From the NCBI GenBank assembly GCA_014653975.1, contig JACWDR010000001.1, positions 180,944-244,943 of the forward strand: DNA of 64,000 nt. The letters are read 5' to 3'. The position numbers were made by a program, and so were the translations under genes. Every line of letters starts with the position of its first letter. Positions within the stretch are counted from its first letter, which is position 1. The DNA is from Pelagibacterales bacterium SAG-MED20. GTDB lineage: Bacteria; Pseudomonadota; Alphaproteobacteria; Pelagibacterales; Pelagibacteraceae. Below, piece by piece: positions 28,634 through 39,251 of this stretch. The notes beneath the pieces are model-generated. The model saw only the letters and a list, made by a program, of their open reading frames with translations. It ran no database searches and was not told the DNA's origin.

Positions 28634-29847
28634 TGAAATATATAAATCAGAAACTAACAATAGAAAAGGTTAAAGCTCAAAATCTAGCTAAAAAATTTGG
28701 GACTCCTATTTATTGCTACTCTTACAAAAAACTTAGAGAGAATGTAAATGCCTTTAAAAAAAACTTTAAATCATTTTCACCACTAATATGTTTTGCTGTT
28801 AAATCTAATACCAATGTAAATTTAATTAAAGAAATTAGAAAATTAGGTTTAGGAGCAGATGTCGTATCCAAAGGCGAGCTAATGTTAGCTATTAAGGCTG
28901 GAATAAATCCAAAAAAAATTGTTTTTTCAGGAGTTGGTAAAACATCATCAGAAATAAGTTATGCTATTGACAAAAAAATATTACTAATAAACGCCGAGTC
29001 TAAAAGTGAAATTATTGAAATTGAAAGAATATCAAAGTCTAAAAAAAAAAAAGTAGATATAGGCATTAGATTAAATCCTAATACAGATGCTAAAACATTA
29101 AGTCAAATCTCTACTGGTAAAAAGGAAAATAAGTTTGGTGTGGATGAAAAAATATTTTTTGAAATAATTGATTACTTAAAAGACTCAAAAAATATTAATC
29201 TTAAATGTTTGAGTGTTCATATAGGTAGTCAAATTTTGGATCATAAACCTTATGAAAAAATGTTAAAAGTAGTTGATAGAATCATAAAGAAAAGCAGCCA
29301 TAAATTCGAATTTATTGATCTAGGTGGTGGAATGGGAATATCATATGGAAACAATAATAAAAAACTTAATTACAAAAAATATAATATTGCTATAAAAAAA
29401 TTTTTAATAAATCATAATTCAAAAATTATTTTTGAACCAGGTAGATCAATAGTAGGAAATGTGGGCTCACTAATCTCAAAAATAATTTATATAAAAGAAA
29501 GTAACAAAAAAAACTTTATCATAATAGATGCAGCTATGAATGACTTAATGCGACCAGCTTTATATGGTGCCAACCACAAAACTTTACCGGTAATAAAAAC
29601 ACAACAAATTTTAAAAAAAACTCATGAGTTTGTTGGTCCTATTTGTGAAAGTACAGATAAATTTACGACATTAAAGCAGTTTCAAAAACTCAAGGAAAAA
29701 GATCTTATTATAATGTGTGATGTTGGGGCGTATGGAATGTCGTTAAGTTCAAATTATAATATGAGACCTAGACCAGCTGAAGTGTTAATTAAAGGATCTA
29801 AAATTAATGTTATTAAAAAAAGACAAAAACTCAAAGATTTAATCTAG
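28633..29847 (+). CDS. lysA: Diaminopimelate decarboxylase
   Basis: PLICFAVKSNTN; HIGSQI; GPICESTDKF; DVGAYGMSLSSNYN. Confidence 0.95.
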   Translation: MKYINQKLTIEKVKAQNLAKKFGTPIYCYSYKKLRENVNAFKKNFKSFSPLICFAVKSNTNVNLIKEIRKLGLGADVVSKGELMLAIKAGINPKKIVFSGVGKTSSEISYAIDKKILLINAESKSEIIEIERISKSKKKKVDIGIRLNPNTDAKTLSQISTGKKENKFGVDEKIFFEIIDYLKDSKNINLKCLSVHIGSQILDHKPYEKMLKVVDRIIKKSSHKFEFIDLGGGMGISYGNNNKKLNYKKYNIAIKKFLINHNSKIIFEPGRSIVGNVGSLISKIIYIKESNKKNFIIIDAAMNDLMRPALYGANHKTLPVIKTQQILKKTHEFVGPICESTDKFTTLKQFQKLKEKDLIIMCDVGAYGMSLSSNYNMRPRPAEVLIKGSKINVIKKRQKLKDLI

Positions 29848-29859
29848 TTTTTGATTTAA

Positions 29860-30561
29860 ATGATAAGAAATTTTTTATTTTCTCTTTTCTTTTTTTTAGG
29901 AATTATTTTAATTTCTATTATATTTATCCCTGCATTTATTTTACCCCAAAAGATAACTTTATTTGGAGGAAAAATTATGGGTTATTGGTCAGCATTATGT
30001 TTGCGATTTTTTTTGTCGACAAGAATAATTGTTAAAGGAAAAGAAAATATAATTCAAAATAAAAAATTTTTTATTTCAGCATCTCATCAGTCAATGTTTG
30101 AGACTTTTTTTTTACAAACAATTTTTGATTCTCCAGTTTTTATTTTAAAAAAAGAATTACTTAAAATACCTATATTTGGTTGGTATCTTAAAAAAATTGG
30201 CTCAATTTCAATTAAAAGAAATAAAGTTTCAAAAGAGAATCTTAGTTTTTTTGATGACATTTCAAAGTTAATTAATTCATCTGACAGGCCTTTAATAATT
30301 TTTCCCCAGGGCTCAAGAATGTTACCAGAAGATAGAACACCATTTAAAAAAGGTGCTAGTAGAATTTATGAAGAATTAAAAATATCTTGTCAGCCAATTG
30401 CAATTAATTCTGGATATACTTGGCCAAAAAAAGGTTTAAAAAAAACTAATACCCATCTAATTATTTCAATCTTAAAACCTATAGAGGCTGGACTTGATAA
30501 AGAGGTTTTTTTAAAAAGATTGCAAAACGATATTTTTTCTGAATTAGATAGATTAAATTAA
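29860..30561 (+). CDS. plsC: 1-acyl-sn-glycerol-3-phosphate acyltransferase
   Basis: SASHQSMFET (HX4D/E-like); FPQGSRMLP. Confidence 0.88.
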   Translation: MIRNFLFSLFFFLGIILISIIFIPAFILPQKITLFGGKIMGYWSALCLRFFLSTRIIVKGKENIIQNKKFFISASHQSMFETFFLQTIFDSPVFILKKELLKIPIFGWYLKKIGSISIKRNKVSKENLSFFDDISKLINSSDRPLIIFPQGSRMLPEDRTPFKKGASRIYEELKISCQPIAINSGYTWPKKGLKKTNTHLIISILKPIEAGLDKEVFLKRLQNDIFSELDRLN

Positions 30562-31670
30562 CCCTTCATAGGCATCACTACAAAAATACTATCAAAATCA
30601 CCTGGATCTTTTATTAAGGCTGGAGAACCTGTATCATTAAAAAAGATTTCTATTTTATCACTATCCAATTGTGAGGCAACATCCATTAAATACCGTGAAT
30701 TAAAACTAATTTCTAAATCGTGATCAAATTTGACATTTAAACTTTCTTTTCCATCCCCACTATTTGTATTATTAACTGATAAATTTAAAATATCCTTAGA
30801 TAGATTAAACTTTACTCCATCTTTTTTATCCGTTGAAACTGAAGCAACTCTATCAACTGAGTCTAAAAATAACTTTAAGTCAATTTCTAATTTTTTTTGA
30901 TTATTTTTAGGTATAACCTGGATATAATTTGGAAACTTTCCATCAATCAATTTAGATATTAAAATACTATTATTAAACTCAAATTTAATTTTTGACTTAA
31001 TATTTGAAACTTTAACAGCACCATCAAAATTTTCTAATAAGGAACATAGTTGGAATATTGTTTTTTTTGGCAGTATGATTGGTTCAAAATCAATTTTTTC
31101 ATCTAATCTTATTTTAGATATAGACATTCTGTGACTATCAGTTGCTGCTGCAGTTAAAAAGTTTTTTTCCTCTATTTGAGTTTGGTGAAAAAAAATACCA
31201 CTTAAATAATGTCTGGTCTCATCATTTGATACTGAAAATTTACACTTATTTAATAATTTTAATAATTGTTTTGACTTTATAGAAAATTCATTTTGATTAA
31301 AATTTTCATCAGTTAAAGGAAACTCTGTTGCACTAATACAGTTTAAATTAAAGATAGATTTTTCAGACTCTACTTGAAGTTTACTAATATCAGTTAAAAA
31401 CAAATTTATCTTTTTTCCAGAAGAAAACTTTCTAATAACATCATACATTATTGAAGATGTTGTCGTTGTACTTCCTTCTTCAAGGACTTCTACGTTTTTA
31501 ATTTGATGAATAAAGATTAAATCTAAATCAGTAGCAGTGATCGTTAAATTTGACTCACTTGCACTCAATAAAATATTCGATAAAATAGGAAGTGTGCTCC
31601 TTTTTTCAATTACACCTTGGCAATAACTTAGTGCTTGTTGTAAATCTTGCTGATTAACGTTAAATTTCAT
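30558..31670 (-). CDS. dnaN: DNA polymerase III beta subunit
   Basis: 370 aa sliding clamp; ends VFVVMPMKG; adjacent to dnaA. Confidence 0.95.
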   Translation of the reverse strand: MKFNVNQQDLQQALSYCQGVIEKRSTLPILSNILLSASESNLTITATDLDLIFIHQIKNVEVLEEGSTTTTSSIMYDVIRKFSSGKKINLFLTDISKLQVESEKSIFNLNCISATEFPLTDENFNQNEFSIKSKQLLKLLNKCKFSVSNDETRHYLSGIFFHQTQIEEKNFLTAAATDSHRMSISKIRLDEKIDFEPIILPKKTIFQLCSLLENFDGAVKVSNIKSKIKFEFNNSILISKLIDGKFPNYIQVIPKNNQKKLEIDLKLFLDSVDRVASVSTDKKDGVKFNLSKDILNLSVNNTNSGDGKESLNVKFDHDLEISFNSRYLMDVASQLDSDKIEIFFNDTGSPALIKDPGDFDSIFVVMPMKG

Positions 31671-33072
31671 GTGGTTTATTATACAATATTTGGTTTTTTA
31701 AGTTATTAATATTGTTAGTCATTTCTTGATCATTTTCTTTCAATTTCTCAATTGTTTTTACTGAGTGTATAATTGTTGTATGATCTCTGTTAGAAAATTC
31801 CCTTCCTATTTCCGGCAAAGACTTTGAAGTCAAAATTTTAGTTAAGTAAATAGCTATTTGTCTTGGCCTAACTAGGTATCTTGACCTTCTGGAAGATAGC
31901 ATTTCATTTTTACTTATTTTAAAGAATTTACATACAATTGACTGAATTAAGTCAATTGTAATTTTATTTTCTCCCGTATTTAACAAATCTTTTAAGACAA
32001 TTTTAACTTCCGATAAATTTGGTATTTTATTATATATTCTTGAAAAGGATACAACTCTATTAATGGCTCCAACCAACTCTCTAATACTCGTGGTGGTTTC
32101 TAAACTAATAAATTTTTGTATTTCATCAGAAATATTAATTTGATTTGAATAAAAGATATTTAACTCTTCAGTTTTTTGTTTGATTATCTTACTTCTAAGT
32201 TCATAGTCAGGTTTTTGAATATCTACAACTAAGCCACCTGCAAATCTAGATTTAATTCTATCTTGTATTCTAGATAATTTGTTTGGTGCTCTATCGGCAG
32301 AAATTATTATCTGTGATCCTTTATCTAGCAATGCATTAAATGTATGAAAAAACTCCTCTTGCATTGCTTCTTTTCCATTCATAAACTGAATATCATCGAT
32401 TATTAAAATATCAGTATTTCTAAAGTACTCTTTGAATTTTACCATATCATTTGATTTAATTGATTTTACAAATTGATACATAAATCTTTCAGCTGATATA
32501 AACATAACTTTGTTTTTTTCTTTTAATGAAATACCAATTGAATTTAATAAATGAGTTTTACCCATTCCTACTCCTCCATAAATATAAAGTGGGTTGTAGT
32601 GGGAAATATTTTCTGAGACTTTTAATGAGGCTTCATAAGCTAACTTATTACTAGTGCCAGTAACAAAATTATCAAATCTTTTATTGGGATCAATTCTATT
32701 ATACTGTAAATATGTGTCTTTTATAAAAGATATATTTTCTGTTTTTTTTATATTATTAATTTGCTCTTTGTTTTCATCCAGCGAGGATTTTTCAATAATC
32801 TTAAGCTCAATTCTAGTTAAATCTTTTTTATAATTTTTTACAATTTGTAAAATTTGATCTAAATATCTTGAAGTAATCCAATCTCTAATAAACCTTGTTG
32901 AAACTGACAATAAAACGTAATTATTCATTTCTTCAACAAATTCAATTTTTTTGAGCCAGCTTTCATAAATATCACTTCCGAATTTGTTCTTCATATCTTT
33001 TTGGATAGTACTCCAATCTAAATTTTCAGAAGAAATATTTTTCAGGTTTTGGTTAAAATTATTATTAGACAT
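31660..33072 (-). CDS. dnaA: Chromosomal replication initiator DnaA
   Basis: YGGVGMGKTHLLNSIG; LIIDDIQFM; GREFSNRDHTTIIHSVKTIE. Confidence 0.97.
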   Translation of the reverse strand: MSNNNFNQNLKNISSENLDWSTIQKDMKNKFGSDIYESWLKKIEFVEEMNNYVLLSVSTRFIRDWITSRYLDQILQIVKNYKKDLTRIELKIIEKSSLDENKEQINNIKKTENISFIKDTYLQYNRIDPNKRFDNFVTGTSNKLAYEASLKVSENISHYNPLYIYGGVGMGKTHLLNSIGISLKEKNKVMFISAERFMYQFVKSIKSNDMVKFKEYFRNTDILIIDDIQFMNGKEAMQEEFFHTFNALLDKGSQIIISADRAPNKLSRIQDRIKSRFAGGLVVDIQKPDYELRSKIIKQKTEELNIFYSNQINISDEIQKFISLETTTSIRELVGAINRVVSFSRIYNKIPNLSEVKIVLKDLLNTGENKITIDLIQSIVCKFFKISKNEMLSSRRSRYLVRPRQIAIYLTKILTSKSLPEIGREFSNRDHTTIIHSVKTIEKLKENDQEMTNNINNLKNQILYNKPHEI

Positions 33073-33320
33073 GTTTTGTAGGAATAAACCCAGTTAGAAG
33101 CAAATAGCAAAGTATGCAATAAAAAAATTTAAAAATTAATAAAAATATAAAATCTATGAGTGAATCGTTTCATACGTGAATAATCTTTTACAATTTTTTA
33201 AAAAAATTATTTTACAAATTTTAAATCTATGATTGTGTGTTGTAGAAATAATAAATTTTATTTATTTACTAAATCAAGATATAGTGATTTGATTTAAAAG
33301 TTTTTCTTATTTGGTATAGG

Positions 33321-33355
33321 TACTTATAGTTGAAGTGTATTAACAACTATAAGTA
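33321..33355. repeat. 12-bp perfect inverted repeat (11-nt loop) just after rpsT
   Basis: TACTTATAGTTG-aagtgtattaa-CAACTATAAGTA; no T-tract on rpsT strand. Confidence 0.8.
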
Positions 33356-33359
33356 GTTG

Positions 33360-33620
33360 TTATAAAGCAGAAATCTTTTTTGTAATTCTCGAAATGTTTC
33401 TTGAAGCGTTTGCTTTTTTTACGATTCCTGTTTTTGCTACCTTCATTAATTCAGAATTCAACTTGGGTAAGAACTTCAATGCCTCTGATTTCTTTTTTTC
33501 TTCTAGAAGTATGTTCATTTTCTTAATAGCATTTCTATATTTACTCTTTCGAGCCTTATTAACCCTCGTTTGAGTGGCAATTCTTCTTATTCTTTTAATT
33601 GCTGATTTTGTGTTCGCCAT
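33360..33620 (-). CDS. rpsT: 30S ribosomal protein S20
   Basis: MANTKSAIKRIRRIATQTRVNKARKS. Confidence 0.95.
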   Translation of the reverse strand: MANTKSAIKRIRRIATQTRVNKARKSKYRNAIKKMNILLEEKKKSEALKFLPKLNSELMKVAKTGIVKKANASRNISRITKKISAL

Positions 33621-33669
33621 AGCGCAGTGGTATAGCTTGAGAATTTATAATGGTCAATATAATAATTAC

Positions 33670-34533
33670 TTATTTTTGGCAGCTATTACAAAAAAAAGTT
33701 GATCTATTAGATATAAATATTTTTTTTATTTTGCCGTTACATTTATTTCTTGAGCAGCTTAAATCACCTCTTTGGTAAACTCTAAATTTTTTTTGAAAAT
33801 TACCATTTCGACCAGAAATATTTTTAAAATCACGGATACTTGACCCTCCACTTTTTATAGCTTTATTAAGCACAGTTCTTGAGTTTGAAATAATTTTTTT
33901 ACAATTTTTTTTTGATAATTTCATTGCAACACTTTTTGGATGAATTTTACATAAAAACAAAATTTCACTCGCATAAATATTTCCAATTCCAGATACAAAT
34001 TTTTGATCTATCAAAAAGCTTTTAATATCTTTTTTCTTTTTTAAAAAATAATTCATTAGATATTTTAAATTAAAATTTTTAGAAAATGGTTCTGGACCTA
34101 AATGACTTAATCTATAATCAAGCTCTTTTTTATTATGTATAAACTTAAAAAAACCAAATCGTCTAGGATCGTTATAAATAATTTTCGAATCTTTAAATTT
34201 TATAACAACATGATTATGTTTTTTTGGCAATTCAGAAGAATTGTAAAAACTTGTATTGGTAAATTTATTTAAACTATTTTTTTGTAATAGATGAATAGTA
34301 CCTGACATTCCAAGATGAATTAAACAAAAGGATCCGTCAGAAAAGTTTAAGATTATATATTTTGAAAATCTAGTGATTTTTTTAATCAATCTATTCTGTA
34401 AAACTTTTTCAAAATTTAAAGGAATTTTAAACCTTAAATTTCTGTTTTTAATTATTACTTTTTCTATTTTTTTTTGTTTAATTTTTAAATTCAATGATTG
34501 TTTGACAACTTCTACTTCTGGTAATTCTGGCAT
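33670..34533 (-). CDS. mutM: Formamidopyrimidine-DNA glycosylase
   Basis: MPELPEVEVVKQSL; VSGIGNIYASEILF; zinc finger CSRNKCNGKI..STFFCNSCQK. Confidence 0.95.
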   Translation of the reverse strand: MPELPEVEVVKQSLNLKIKQKKIEKVIIKNRNLRFKIPLNFEKVLQNRLIKKITRFSKYIILNFSDGSFCLIHLGMSGTIHLLQKNSLNKFTNTSFYNSSELPKKHNHVVIKFKDSKIIYNDPRRFGFFKFIHNKKELDYRLSHLGPEPFSKNFNLKYLMNYFLKKKKDIKSFLIDQKFVSGIGNIYASEILFLCKIHPKSVAMKLSKKNCKKIISNSRTVLNKAIKSGGSSIRDFKNISGRNGNFQKKFRVYQRGDLSCSRNKCNGKIKKIFISNRSTFFCNSCQK

Positions 34534-34568
34534 TTGATACTATATTATCAATAAATAATATATTTGAT

Positions 34569-35273
34569 ATGCAACAAAATCTACAAAACAAAAAAGGCCT
34601 TGTGCAAAGTGTCTTTGACAATGTCTACAGCAAATATGATTTAATGAATGACTTTATGTCTCTAGGAGTTCATAGAGTTTGGAAAAAAAATTTAATGAGT
34701 TGGATGAACCCATCAAAAGATAGAACCTTAATTGATGTTGCTTGTGGGACGGGGGATCTTGGCAAGCTTTTTTTAAATCTAACAGATGGTGACAGTAATG
34801 TCTTTTCTGTTGATCCTAATAAAAGCATGATTGGAAAAGGAAAGACTAAACTAAAAAATTATAAAAATATTAGTTGGATAGTTGCTCCTGCAGAAAAACT
34901 GCCATTTAAAGACAATTCTTTTGACTACTACACAATTAGTTTTGGATTAAGAAATACCAAATCTCTAAACAAAGCTCTTTCAGAAGCTTACCGTGTTCTA
35001 AAGCCAGGTGGCCATTATTTATGCTTAGAATTTTCAAAAATTCAAAACTCAAATCTTAATTTTATCTATAAAAATTATTCTAAGCTTATTCCTTTAATTG
35101 GAAAGGCAATTATTGGTCAAAAAGAACCTTATGAATATTTAATTAAAAGTATTGAGGAATTTATAAATCAAGAAGAGTTAATTAATCTAATGAAAAAAAA
35201 TAAATTTGAAAATTGTTGTTATAGAAATTTATCTGGTGGAATAGTTGCAATTCATTCTGGTTGGAAAATATAA
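34569..35273 (+). CDS. ubiE: Ubiquinone biosynthesis methyltransferase UbiE
   Basis: VFDNVYSKYDLMNDFMSLGVHRVWK; DVACGTGDL. Confidence 0.95.
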   Translation: MQQNLQNKKGLVQSVFDNVYSKYDLMNDFMSLGVHRVWKKNLMSWMNPSKDRTLIDVACGTGDLGKLFLNLTDGDSNVFSVDPNKSMIGKGKTKLKNYKNISWIVAPAEKLPFKDNSFDYYTISFGLRNTKSLNKALSEAYRVLKPGGHYLCLEFSKIQNSNLNFIYKNYSKLIPLIGKAIIGQKEPYEYLIKSIEEFINQEELINLMKKNKFENCCYRNLSGGIVAIHSGWKI

Positions 35274-36841
35274 TGATTAAAAAACTATTAATTTTATTTA
35301 AATTAGGAAGAAAATTAGCTACCTCTGATATTTTAAAGATTATATCTAAATTTAAAAAGCCTCCTCTAGCCATTAAAGTTTTGTTTTATTTGCTTTCGTT
35401 ATCTTTTTCCAATTCTCATAAATTAAACTCAAATGTTACTGAAGGGGAAAGACTTTCAAGATCATTACAATCAATGGGCACTACTTTTATAAAATTAGGA
35501 CAATTTTTAGTTACTAGACCAGATATTATTGGCGATGAATTAGCAAAACAATTAGAGGGATTACAAGATAAGCTGCCTGCATTTTCTTTAACAGAAGCAA
35601 AAAATATAATTCGAAAAGATTTAGGAGAAGATACATTTAATTCAATAATAGATTTAAGTGAACCGGTAGCGGCAGCTTCAATAGCTCAGGTTCATAAGGC
35701 AAAAATAGATGATAATGGTACAATAAAAGATGTAGCTATTAAAATTTTAAGACCCGATATTAAAAAGATATTTAATGAAGAGATAGATGCTCTAATGCTT
35801 TTTGCTTTTTTAATTGAGTCATTCATTAAAAAAACAAAACGATTAAAGTTGATTGAAGTTGTTTTCTTACTTAAAGAAATAACTAACTTAGAAATGGATT
35901 TAAGATTTGAGGCTGCTGCTGCAAATGAGTATGCTGAAAATACCAAAAACGATGCCGGTTTCAGAGTTCCTACCATTTATTGGAATTTTACAAGTGAAAA
36001 TGTAATGACCCTTGATTGGGTGGATGGTGTTTCTATTCGTGAGACTGAAGATTTGCAAAAAAGAAACATTGATACTGTAAGAATTGCCTCTGATATAATT
36101 CAGCATTTTTTAAGGCATGCAGTTCGAGATGGTTTTTTTCATGCTGATATGCATCAGGGAAATATATTCATTGACAATAATGGTCAAATTGTACCTATAG
36201 ATTTTGGTATTATGGGTAGATTAGATAATTTAAGTAAAAGATTTTTAGCAGAAATTTTATTTGGTTTTATTCAAAGAGACTACAAAAAGGTTGCTGAAGT
36301 ACATTTGGTTGCAGGCCTCGTTCCTAAAAATGTTCCAGTAGACGACCTTGCCCAAGCGTTAAGGTCAATTGGCGAACCGATATTTGGACAGACTGTTAAA
36401 GATATTTCCGGTGGCAAATTATTAAAACAACTGTTTGATGTTACTGAAAAATTTAATATGCAAACGCAACCTCAATTATTAATGTTACAAAAAACTATGG
36501 TTGTTGTGGAAGGTGTTGCTAGAAAACTCAACCCTAATACAAATATTTGGGAAACGTCAAAACCTGTTTTGGAAAGTTGGTTAAAAGAAACAAAAGATCC
36601 TATCAATAATTTAACTGAAGGTTTTAAAAGTACAACTGAGGTAATTAAAAGATTGCCTGATTTTCCAGAAATTATGGACAAAGCTAATCAGGCACTAACA
36701 TTTTTAGCTAATGGCCAGATACCTCAAAACTCAAATTCTTATACAGCTCTAAACGAAAAAAAATCTGAAATGATAGCGTTTAGAAATCAGTCTATTGTTG
36801 GATTATTACTGCTTGTAATTTTTGGTCTATTAGTATTTTAA
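35273..36841 (+). CDS. ubiB: Ubiquinone biosynthesis protein UbiB
   Basis: GTTFIKLGQFLVTRPDIIG; AAASIAQVHKA; HADMHQGNIFI. Confidence 0.94.
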   Translation: MIKKLLILFKLGRKLATSDILKIISKFKKPPLAIKVLFYLLSLSFSNSHKLNSNVTEGERLSRSLQSMGTTFIKLGQFLVTRPDIIGDELAKQLEGLQDKLPAFSLTEAKNIIRKDLGEDTFNSIIDLSEPVAAASIAQVHKAKIDDNGTIKDVAIKILRPDIKKIFNEEIDALMLFAFLIESFIKKTKRLKLIEVVFLLKEITNLEMDLRFEAAAANEYAENTKNDAGFRVPTIYWNFTSENVMTLDWVDGVSIRETEDLQKRNIDTVRIASDIIQHFLRHAVRDGFFHADMHQGNIFIDNNGQIVPIDFGIMGRLDNLSKRFLAEILFGFIQRDYKKVAEVHLVAGLVPKNVPVDDLAQALRSIGEPIFGQTVKDISGGKLLKQLFDVTEKFNMQTQPQLLMLQKTMVVVEGVARKLNPNTNIWETSKPVLESWLKETKDPINNLTEGFKSTTEVIKRLPDFPEIMDKANQALTFLANGQIPQNSNSYTALNEKKSEMIAFRNQSIVGLLLLVIFGLLVF

Positions 36842-36849
36842 TTTGCTAG

Positions 36850-38055
36850 ATGAATAATTTATCAAAAAAGAAAATACTATTAATAATATGTGGTGGTATT
36901 TCTGCCTATAAAAGTTTGGAACTTATTAGGTTATTTAAAAAAAAAGACGTAGAAATTAAAACTATACTAACTAAAAACGCTAAAGAATTTGTAACCTCTT
37001 TATCTGTAACATCACTTTCTCAAGGAAAAGTTTATGATGATTTATTCAATGCCAATAATGAAGTAGAAATGGACCATATATCACTTTCTAGGTGGGCCGA
37101 TGTAGTTCTTATTGCTCCTGCTACAGCAAATACTATTTCTAAATTAAGTTTAGGGTCTACAGATGACCTTGCTTCAACTGTAATTCTTGCTTCTAATAAA
37201 GATATTTTTTTAGCACCTGCTATGAACGTTAGAATGTGGGAACATGTTACAACTAAAAAAAATATTAATAAATTAAAATCTTATGGATATAAAATAATTG
37301 GTCCCCAAATTGGAGATATGGCTTGTGGAGAATTTGGTGAAGGAAAAATGACTGAACCTAACGATATTTTAAAAGAAATAGAAATTTATTTTGATTATTT
37401 GAATAAAAATAAAAAATTTAAAGCTTTAGTTACTGCAGGACCTACTAATGAGTATATTGACCCTGTAAGATTCATCACTAACAAATCATCTGGCAAACAA
37501 GGCTACGCTTTAGCAAAATCTTTAGTTAAAAAAGGTTTTAAAACTACATTAATATCAGGACCTACAAATTTAAAAACTGACCATAATATTAAATTAATTA
37601 AAGTTGAAACAGCAGATGAAATGTTTAGAGCTACTCAAGATAACTTGCCAGCTGATGTAGCAATTTTTTCTGCGGCCGTTTCAGATTTTAAAATAAAAGA
37701 AAAAAAAAATAAAAAAATAAAAAAACAAGATTATATAAATTTAGAACTTGAAAAAAATAATGATATTTTAAATTATGTTTCAAAACACAACTCACTAAGG
37801 CCAAAACTTGTTATTGGTTTTGCAGCTGAAACAAATGAAATTAAAATAAATGCAAAAAAAAAGTTATTAGAAAAAAATTGTGATTGGATAATTGCAAATG
37901 ATGTTTCAAATAAATCAATTGGATTTGACTCAGATTTTAACGAAGTTTCGATTTTCTATAAAAATGAAAAAATTAAAGATGAAAAACTCACTATGAAAAA
38001 AAAATCTGAAATCTCAGATGAAATAATTGATAGAGTCATTAAACAATTAAATTAA
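36850..38055 (+). CDS. coaBC: Phosphopantothenoylcysteine decarboxylase / phosphopantothenate-cysteine ligase
   Basis: CGGISAYKSLELIR; TAGPTNEYIDPVRFITNKSSGKQG. Confidence 0.95.
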   Translation: MNNLSKKKILLIICGGISAYKSLELIRLFKKKDVEIKTILTKNAKEFVTSLSVTSLSQGKVYDDLFNANNEVEMDHISLSRWADVVLIAPATANTISKLSLGSTDDLASTVILASNKDIFLAPAMNVRMWEHVTTKKNINKLKSYGYKIIGPQIGDMACGEFGEGKMTEPNDILKEIEIYFDYLNKNKKFKALVTAGPTNEYIDPVRFITNKSSGKQGYALAKSLVKKGFKTTLISGPTNLKTDHNIKLIKVETADEMFRATQDNLPADVAIFSAAVSDFKIKEKKNKKIKKQDYINLELEKNNDILNYVSKHNSLRPKLVIGFAAETNEIKINAKKKLLEKNCDWIIANDVSNKSIGFDSDFNEVSIFYKNEKIKDEKLTMKKKSEISDEIIDRVIKQLN

Positions 38056-38061
38056 AATTTA

Positions 38062-38499
38062 GTGATAAAAGTATTAGTTAAAAAATTAAGCCCTGAAGTG
38101 CAGCTTCCAGCGTATGAAACCTCCGGGGCCTCTGGTATGGATTTAATGGCATTTATAAAACAGCCTATCAAGTTATCTCCTAACAATTCATGTTTGGTCC
38201 CCACAGGTCTTTCTGTAGCTTTTTCAAAAGAGTATGAGATACAAATACGTCCAAGATCAGGCTTAGCTGCAAAAAAAAATATAACTGTTTTAAATACGCC
38301 TGGAACTATTGATAGCGATTATAGAGGTGAGATTAAAATTATACTTTTTAACCATGGTAATGAAGAATTCATAATAAACAACAAAGATAGAATCGCTCAA
38401 ATGATTTTAACTCCTATTATTAAAATGGAATTAGAAGAAACTGACAATTTAAAAGACACCACAAGAGGTGAAGGTGGTTTTGGTTCTACAGGTAAATGA
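38062..38499 (+). CDS. dut: dUTP diphosphatase (GTG start)
   Basis: RPRSGLAAK; NTPGTIDSDYRGEI; RGEGGFGSTG. Confidence 0.96.
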   Translation: MIKVLVKKLSPEVQLPAYETSGASGMDLMAFIKQPIKLSPNNSCLVPTGLSVAFSKEYEIQIRPRSGLAAKKNITVLNTPGTIDSDYRGEIKIILFNHGNEEFIINNKDRIAQMILTPIIKMELEETDNLKDTTRGEGGFGSTGK

Positions 38500-39251
38500 A
38501 AAGTCAAATAAACAAAAGTTTAATAGAAAGGTTTTCAAGACAAATAGTTCTTAAAGATATTGGAATAATAGGTCAAAAAAAAATTCTATCTTCAAAAGTT
38601 TTAATTGTCGGAGCAGGTGGTCTGGGCTCTCCTGTAACAGAATTTCTTTCAAGAGCTGGGGTTGGCTTGATAGGAATTGTAGATAACGACAGCGTCAGTC
38701 TTTCTAATTTACACAGACAAAGTCTTTATCTGACTTCAGATATAGGAAAGTCTAAAGTTAGAGTAGCAAAAGATAAAATTAAAAAAATTAATCCTAGTAC
38801 AAAAATTAAAATTTATAAGGTTAGATTAAATCACATAAATTTTAAAAAAATCATCAATAATTATGATTATATCGTAGACGGATCAGACAACTTTAAAACT
38901 AAATTTTTATTGAATGATTTTTGTTTGAAGTTTAAAAAGATTCTTATTACTGGAGCAATTAGTAAATTTGATGGTCATATATTTACTTTTGATTTTAAAA
39001 ATAAAAAATTACCTTGTCTAAGATGTTTTTTTCAAGAGTCTGAAATTTCAGATGATTTACTAAACTGCGAGTCGGAAGGAGTGCTTGGGACAGTGGCTGG
39101 AATTGTTGGTACCATTCAAGCAAATGAAATAATAAAAAAAATATTAAATATTGGAACAACACTTGATAAATACATTCTAATATTGGATCTTCTTAATTTA
39201 GAATTTAGAAAAGTTAAGATAAAAAAAAGAAAAAATTGTTTATGCAGTTAA
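38496..39251 (+). CDS. ThiF/MoeB/HesA-family adenylyltransferase
   Basis: RFSRQIVLKDIGIIGQKKI; GAGGLGSPV; VDGSDNFKTKFLLND. Confidence 0.9.
   Translation: MKSQINKSLIERFSRQIVLKDIGIIGQKKILSSKVLIVGAGGLGSPVTEFLSRAGVGLIGIVDNDSVSLSNLHRQSLYLTSDIGKSKVRVAKDKIKKINPSTKIKIYKVRLNHINFKKIINNYDYIVDGSDNFKTKFLLNDFCLKFKKILITGAISKFDGHIFTFDFKNKKLPCLRCFFQESEISDDLLNCESEGVLGTVAGIVGTIQANEIIKKILNIGTTLDKYILILDLLNLEFRKVKIKKRKNCLCS

Noticed and set aside
33073-33359. dnaA-rpsT intergenic gap as oriC
   Set aside because: AT-rich, but no perfect TTATCCACA box seen; one GANTC site and one dyad are not enough. GC-skew cannot be judged from this window by eye.
33618-33650. tRNA D-arm-like string AGCGCAGTGGTATAGC upstream of rpsT
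   Set aside because: No matching acceptor, anticodon or T arm nearby; too short to call a tRNA remnant.
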